A DNA stretch of 9,646 nucleotides, taken from NCBI GenBank assembly GCA_041485385.1, contig JBGPJM010000193.1, positions 1-9,646 on the forward strand. The letters run 5' to 3'. Of this stretch, positions 6,985-9,646 are shown in pieces; the stretch's first letter is position 1, and the number at the start of each line of letters is the position of its first letter. The translations under genes and the position numbers were made by a program. The stretch comes from JBGPJM01 sp041485385 (GTDB lineage Bacteria > Planctomycetota > Phycisphaerae > Phycisphaerales > UBA1924). The notes under the pieces were generated by a model. That model was not told the origin of the DNA, ran no database searches, and saw only the letters and a program-made list of their open reading frames with translations.

Positions 6985-7081
6985 GGCGGCGAGGCTCGGC
7001 CGTATTCCCGACGACGAACGCAACGGCAAGGCCGGGGCGAGGACTTTGGGAGGGGGAGGGGGGTGGGGGACGGAGCACCGC
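6985..7081. other. Non-coding gap between gspJ and gspK
   Basis: This is a 97-nt spacer, G-rich on the sense strand in its second half. It contains the tight G-quadruplex motif and the upstream candidate Shine-Dalgarno of gspK. No terminator hairpin with a T-run and no clear promoter were seen, so readthrough from gspJ is plausible. Confidence 0.5.
7048..7069 (+). promoter_or_regulatory. Tight G-quadruplex motif just upstream of the gspK ribosome binding site
   Basis: Four sense-strand G runs, of 3, 5, 6 and 5 bases (7048-7050, 7052-7056, 7058-7063, 7065-7069), are separated by single A, A and T bases. One-nucleotide loops are the arrangement known to give the most stable parallel quadruplexes. 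The motif ends 3 nt before the GGAG at 7072. If folded in mRNA it could hinder or shape initiation of gspK; that role is inference. Confidence 0.55.
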
Positions 7082-7095
7082 ATGCGTACCAGGAG
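7072..7095 (+). promoter_or_regulatory. Two alternative ribosome binding sites for gspK
   Basis: GGAG at 7072-7075 sits 6 nt before ATG 7082. AGGAG at 7091-7095 sits 7 nt before the in-frame ATG 7103. Both lie in a shared GGAGCACC octamer. The second is the stronger match, so the true start may be 7103, shortening the leader by seven residues. Sequence alone does not settle this. Confidence 0.5.
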
Positions 7096-9646
7096 CACCC
7101 CAATGCACGCAAAGACGCGAGACTCCGGCCCCAGCGCCGTTCGCCGCCGGGCCACGTCCTGGCGCAGACGCTCCCTCCGCGAGCGGGGCACCGTCCTGCT
7201 CATGGTCGTCGGCGTCCTGGCCCTCATCGCCATCCTCGCCGTGCTCTACGGCGCCATCGGCCAGGCCGATCGCCGCGCCAGCGCCGCCTACGTCCGCGCC
7301 GTCGCCATCGACGACGAGGCCGCCGACATCGTGGCCTATCTCGCCTCCGTCATCGGCAACGACGCCCTCAGCACCCTCAATGAGAACTACAGCCAGTCCG
7401 GCATAGATCCCGCTCGCGTGCACACGATTCGCGCCAACTGGGACTTCCCTTCTGTTGACCCTGACATGCGGTTTGACCCAACGCTCCCGTTTCCACCACC
7501 ACCCCCTCCTCCACGAGTCGCCAAGCGATTCGCACCTTCCGGCGGCGCCTACGACGCCTGGCTCGCCCCCACTGACCCCACCAACCTCTCCAGGGGCGCA
7601 ACCCCCGCCGACCTCCCCGACCCCGTCCGCCTCCGCATGTACAACACGATGCGCGACTGGGCGAGCATCTCCAACTTCGTCCCCCGCGGCAACTTCGTCA
7701 ACCTCGCCAACCTCCGCAACAACTTCACCGCCGAGCCCGGCATCCTCGCCCTGGGCGCGAGCGGCCTGCCCCAGACCGGCTACGGCCTCACGCTCTTCGA
7801 CGCCGTCTCGGGGCTCCCGCAGTCCACCGCCGGCCCGATCCTCCTCCCGGACGGCTCCCCCGCCAGCCTCAACGTCCCCGCCCACTGGACCATGAACCAG
7901 GTCGCGGCCTTCCGCCCCGCGAGGGATCTTCCCTACTACGCCACCGCCCCCGACCCCGGCGCCAACGAGTACCTCGGGAACCAGTGGGTCGACACCGACG
8001 GCGATGGCTTCGTCGACGCCCGCTGGGCCGAGCTCCTGGATTTCACCGCCAGCGGCGAGATCCGGCCCGTCATCCCCACCGCCGGCCGGGCCCGCCTCTT
8101 CTTCGCGGCCCGCGCTGTCGACCTCTCCTCCAAGATCAACCTGAACACGGCGACCGACACCTCCGCCATGAACGGCGCGATGCCGATCGGCCACCCCACG
8201 TCTCTCCCCGAGCTCCTGCCCGCCAGCCAGCTCGTCGCCTACCCGCTGGGTATCGGCCCCGCCGACGTCGACCTCGAGTCGGCCCTGACGCTGCAGAACG
8301 TCTACCAGAGCTACATCGAGCCCGTCGGCAACAACCCCGCCGGCTACAACGCGTTCCTCCAGCCCCGTCAGCCGCAGGTCCCCCCGCTCGCCTCTGACTA
8401 CACCGGCTACGTGCAGACCGCCGCCAACCCGGTCGCCTATCAGGTCGGCGAGGCCGGCTACATCGCGCTCCGCACCGCCCTCGACCTCGGCTCCGTGCCG
8501 CCCCCCGGCACCCCGATCCTCCGCGCCACCGTCAACCTCACCGCCAAGGACCGCGCCGAGTACTACGACAAGTTCGGCTTCGACCCCACCGGCGCCCGCC
8601 AGAGCGGCGGCCCGACCCCCGTCGCCGCCACCCGGGCGCCCTTCGGCCTGGCCGAAGAGGCCGAGCTCCGCACCTTCGAGCGCGTCAACGACCCCGCCCG
8701 CACCTCCCGCGCCGAGGACACCCTCGACGGCCGCGGCTTCGCCGCGCCCTACGTCTTCCCCAACTTCGGCCCGCTCCGCTCCAACCGCCCGTTCCTCTGG
8801 GAGCGTCGCCTGCTGGCCAACACCTCCCAGGGCCTCCCCGCTGCCTACGCCCTCCTCGCCGCCTCCGCCGATCCCCGCCACCGCTTCACCACCATCAACG
8901 GCGCCCGCCCCTTCACCAGCCTCCTCTCCCCCGCCGACGCCGCGGCACTCGCCGCCAATCCGCGCACGATCACCTCCACCGAGCTCCGCTTCAACCCCCT
9001 CGAGAAGCTCCACTACCTCACCACCCCGCCCTCGACCCCCACCGCTGCCGAGAAGCTGGAGTTCTTCAAGGCCCTCGCCGACTGTCTCATGCCCTACCGC
9101 GCCTCCAACACCTGGAGCAACACCTTCGCCTCGCTCTTCTACGGCGGCTCCGCCGAGCGCGCCTACCGCGCCATCGCCCATATGTACGTCAACACGCTCG
9201 ACGCCCTGGACGACGACACCGAGCCCTTCGGCCCCGGCAACAGCGGCCCGACGCCCGTGTCCCTGGAGATCTACGCCAACCCCGCCGCCCCGCCCACCGC
9301 GTTCCCCTTCCCCAAGCTCCGCCTCGACAACGCCGATCTCCCCGCCACGCTGACGCCCCTCGTCGGCGCGCCCCAGGTCAACATCTTCGGCATCGAGGCC
9401 CAGCCCTTCATCTCCGAGGTCGGCAGTTTCATCTTCTTTGTCGATACGCCCAACCATGCGTCGCCTCATCCCGGCGACGACGACGGCGGCCCCGGGAACC
9501 CGCCGACCGCGAACATCACCATCAACGGCACCGTGGCCGCAAGCAACTGGGACTTCCTGACCGAAGTCATCGTCTTCCAGATCACCAACCCCTTCGACCG
9601 CGACGTCGTCCTCACCCGTCCCGGCGGCGAGCTGCGCTACTACATC
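7082..9646 (+). CDS. gspK: GspK/PilX-like giant minor pseudopilin (3' truncated by window edge)
   Basis: The frame from ATG 7082 (or ATG 7103) stays open for 855 codons to the last base, so the C-terminus lies outside the window. A basic leader of about 36 residues ends RERG, followed by TVLLMVVGVLALIAILAVLYGAI (37-59). This helix has no E5, as is known for GspK. A proline run P138-P144 follows. An EF-hand-like loop DTDGDGFVD is at 304-312, and VDLSSKINLNTA at 346-357 resembles the GspK 'GKINLNTA' motif. Well-studied GspK proteins are about 330 residues; this one is at least 2.5 times that. The remainder, rich in Pro, Ala, Asn and Leu, is not recognised. Known role: GspK caps the pseudopilus tip with I and J. 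Codons 100-152 use unusually many A- or T-ending codons. PilX of a pilus system is the alternative; the helix, position after gspJ and NLNTA motif favour GspK. Confidence 0.75.
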   Translation, partial: MRTRSTPMHAKTRDSGPSAVRRRATSWRRRSLRERGTVLLMVVGVLALIAILAVLYGAIGQADRRASAAYVRAVAIDDEAADIVAYLASVIGNDALSTLNENYSQSGIDPARVHTIRANWDFPSVDPDMRFDPTLPFPPPPPPPRVAKRFAPSGGAYDAWLAPTDPTNLSRGATPADLPDPVRLRMYNTMRDWASISNFVPRGNFVNLANLRNNFTAEPGILALGASGLPQTGYGLTLFDAVSGLPQSTAGPILLPDGSPASLNVPAHWTMNQVAAFRPARDLPYYATAPDPGANEYLGNQWVDTDGDGFVDARWAELLDFTASGEIRPVIPTAGRARLFFAARAVDLSSKINLNTATDTSAMNGAMPIGHPTSLPELLPASQLVAYPLGIGPADVDLESALTLQNVYQSYIEPVGNNPAGYNAFLQPRQPQVPPLASDYTGYVQTAANPVAYQVGEAGYIALRTALDLGSVPPPGTPILRATVNLTAKDRAEYYDKFGFDPTGARQSGGPTPVAATRAPFGLAEEAELRTFERVNDPARTSRAEDTLDGRGFAAPYVFPNFGPLRSNRPFLWERRLLANTSQGLPAAYALLAASADPRHRFTTINGARPFTSLLSPADAAALAANPRTITSTELRFNPLEKLHYLTTPPSTPTAAEKLEFFKALADCLMPYRASNTWSNTFASLFYGGSAERAYRAIAHMYVNTLDALDDDTEPFGPGNSGPTPVSLEIYANPAAPPTAFPFPKLRLDNADLPATLTPLVGAPQVNIFGIEAQPFISEVGSFIFFVDTPNHASPHPGDDDGGPGNPPTANITINGTVAASNWDFLTEVIVFQITNPFDRDVVLTRPGGELRYYI
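7991..8017 (+). other. EF-hand-like DxDxDG loop in GspK
   Basis: Residues 304-312 read DTDGDGFVD, with Asp at loop positions 1, 3, 5 and 9, Gly at 6 and Val at 8. This closely fits calcium loops of the EF-hand, dockerin and thrombospondin type 3 kind. GspK proteins are known to bind calcium, though I cannot show this is the same site. Confidence 0.45.

Noticed and set aside
6985..7010. Possible terminator after gspJ
   Set aside because: The inverted CGAG/CTCG at 6990-6998 leaves a one-base loop and no T-run follows.
6947..9469. Minus-strand open frame of 840 codons opposite gspK
   Set aside because: Its translation is low-complexity Gly/Val/Glu/Ala/Asp, as expected from the complement of C-ending codons in GC-rich DNA. 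The plus frame has a pilin helix, NLNTA-type motif and good ribosome binding sites.
1..9646. Type IV pilus locus (pilB, pilC, fimT, pilV, pilW, pilX) rather than T2SS
   Set aside because: It is not excluded, but a GspG-type protein with its C-terminal calcium-like tail directly after gspF, then H-I-J-K, matches T2SS order better.

Overview
The window is a single-strand (+) run of seven genes with the order of a type II secretion (general secretory pathway) operon: a gspE-like ATPase (its beginning lies upstream of the window), gspF, then five type IV pilin-like proteins in the order gspG, gspH, gspI, gspJ, gspK. The last one runs off the right edge with no stop codon. Order and motifs favour a T2SS over a type IV pilus locus, because a gspG-like gene directly follows gspF and is followed by H-I-J-K. 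The pilus alternative cannot be excluded: no gspC, D, L, M or N, prepilin peptidase or secretin gene is in view.

The DNA is very GC-rich, with C strongly favoured at third codon positions. Four pseudopilins carry Ala rather than Gly before the prepilin-peptidase site (A^FTLxE), and the minor pseudopilins are very large. Together these suggest a planctomycete, perhaps of the Phycisphaerae. This is inferred from style, not from a marker gene.

Layout: gspE 3' part (1-907); a 201-nt gap holding a triplicated 12-bp motif, a G-quadruplex-type G tract and a strong GC hairpin (908-1108); gspF (1109-2392); gspG (2389-3162, GTG start); gspH (3159-4271); gspI (4268-5323); gspJ (5320-6984); a 97-nt gap with a very tight G-quadruplex motif (6985-7081); and gspK (7082 to the right edge). 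From F to J every junction is a 4-nt start/stop overlap (GTGA once, ATGA three times), so F-G-H-I-J look translationally coupled. The only two gaps, before F and before K, both contain sense-strand G-quadruplex motifs.

Working model from family knowledge: GspE is the cytoplasmic ATPase and GspF the inner-membrane platform it drives. GspG is the major pseudopilin, and H, I, J and K form the tip of the pseudopilus that pushes substrates through an outer-membrane secretin. The striking point is size: H is 370 residues, I 351, J 554 and K at least 855, each with a large extracytoplasmic domain after an ordinary N-terminal helix. The tip complex may therefore be much larger than in the well-studied proteobacterial systems. 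I saw no RNA genes, insertion sequences, CRISPR arrays or credible minus-strand genes.
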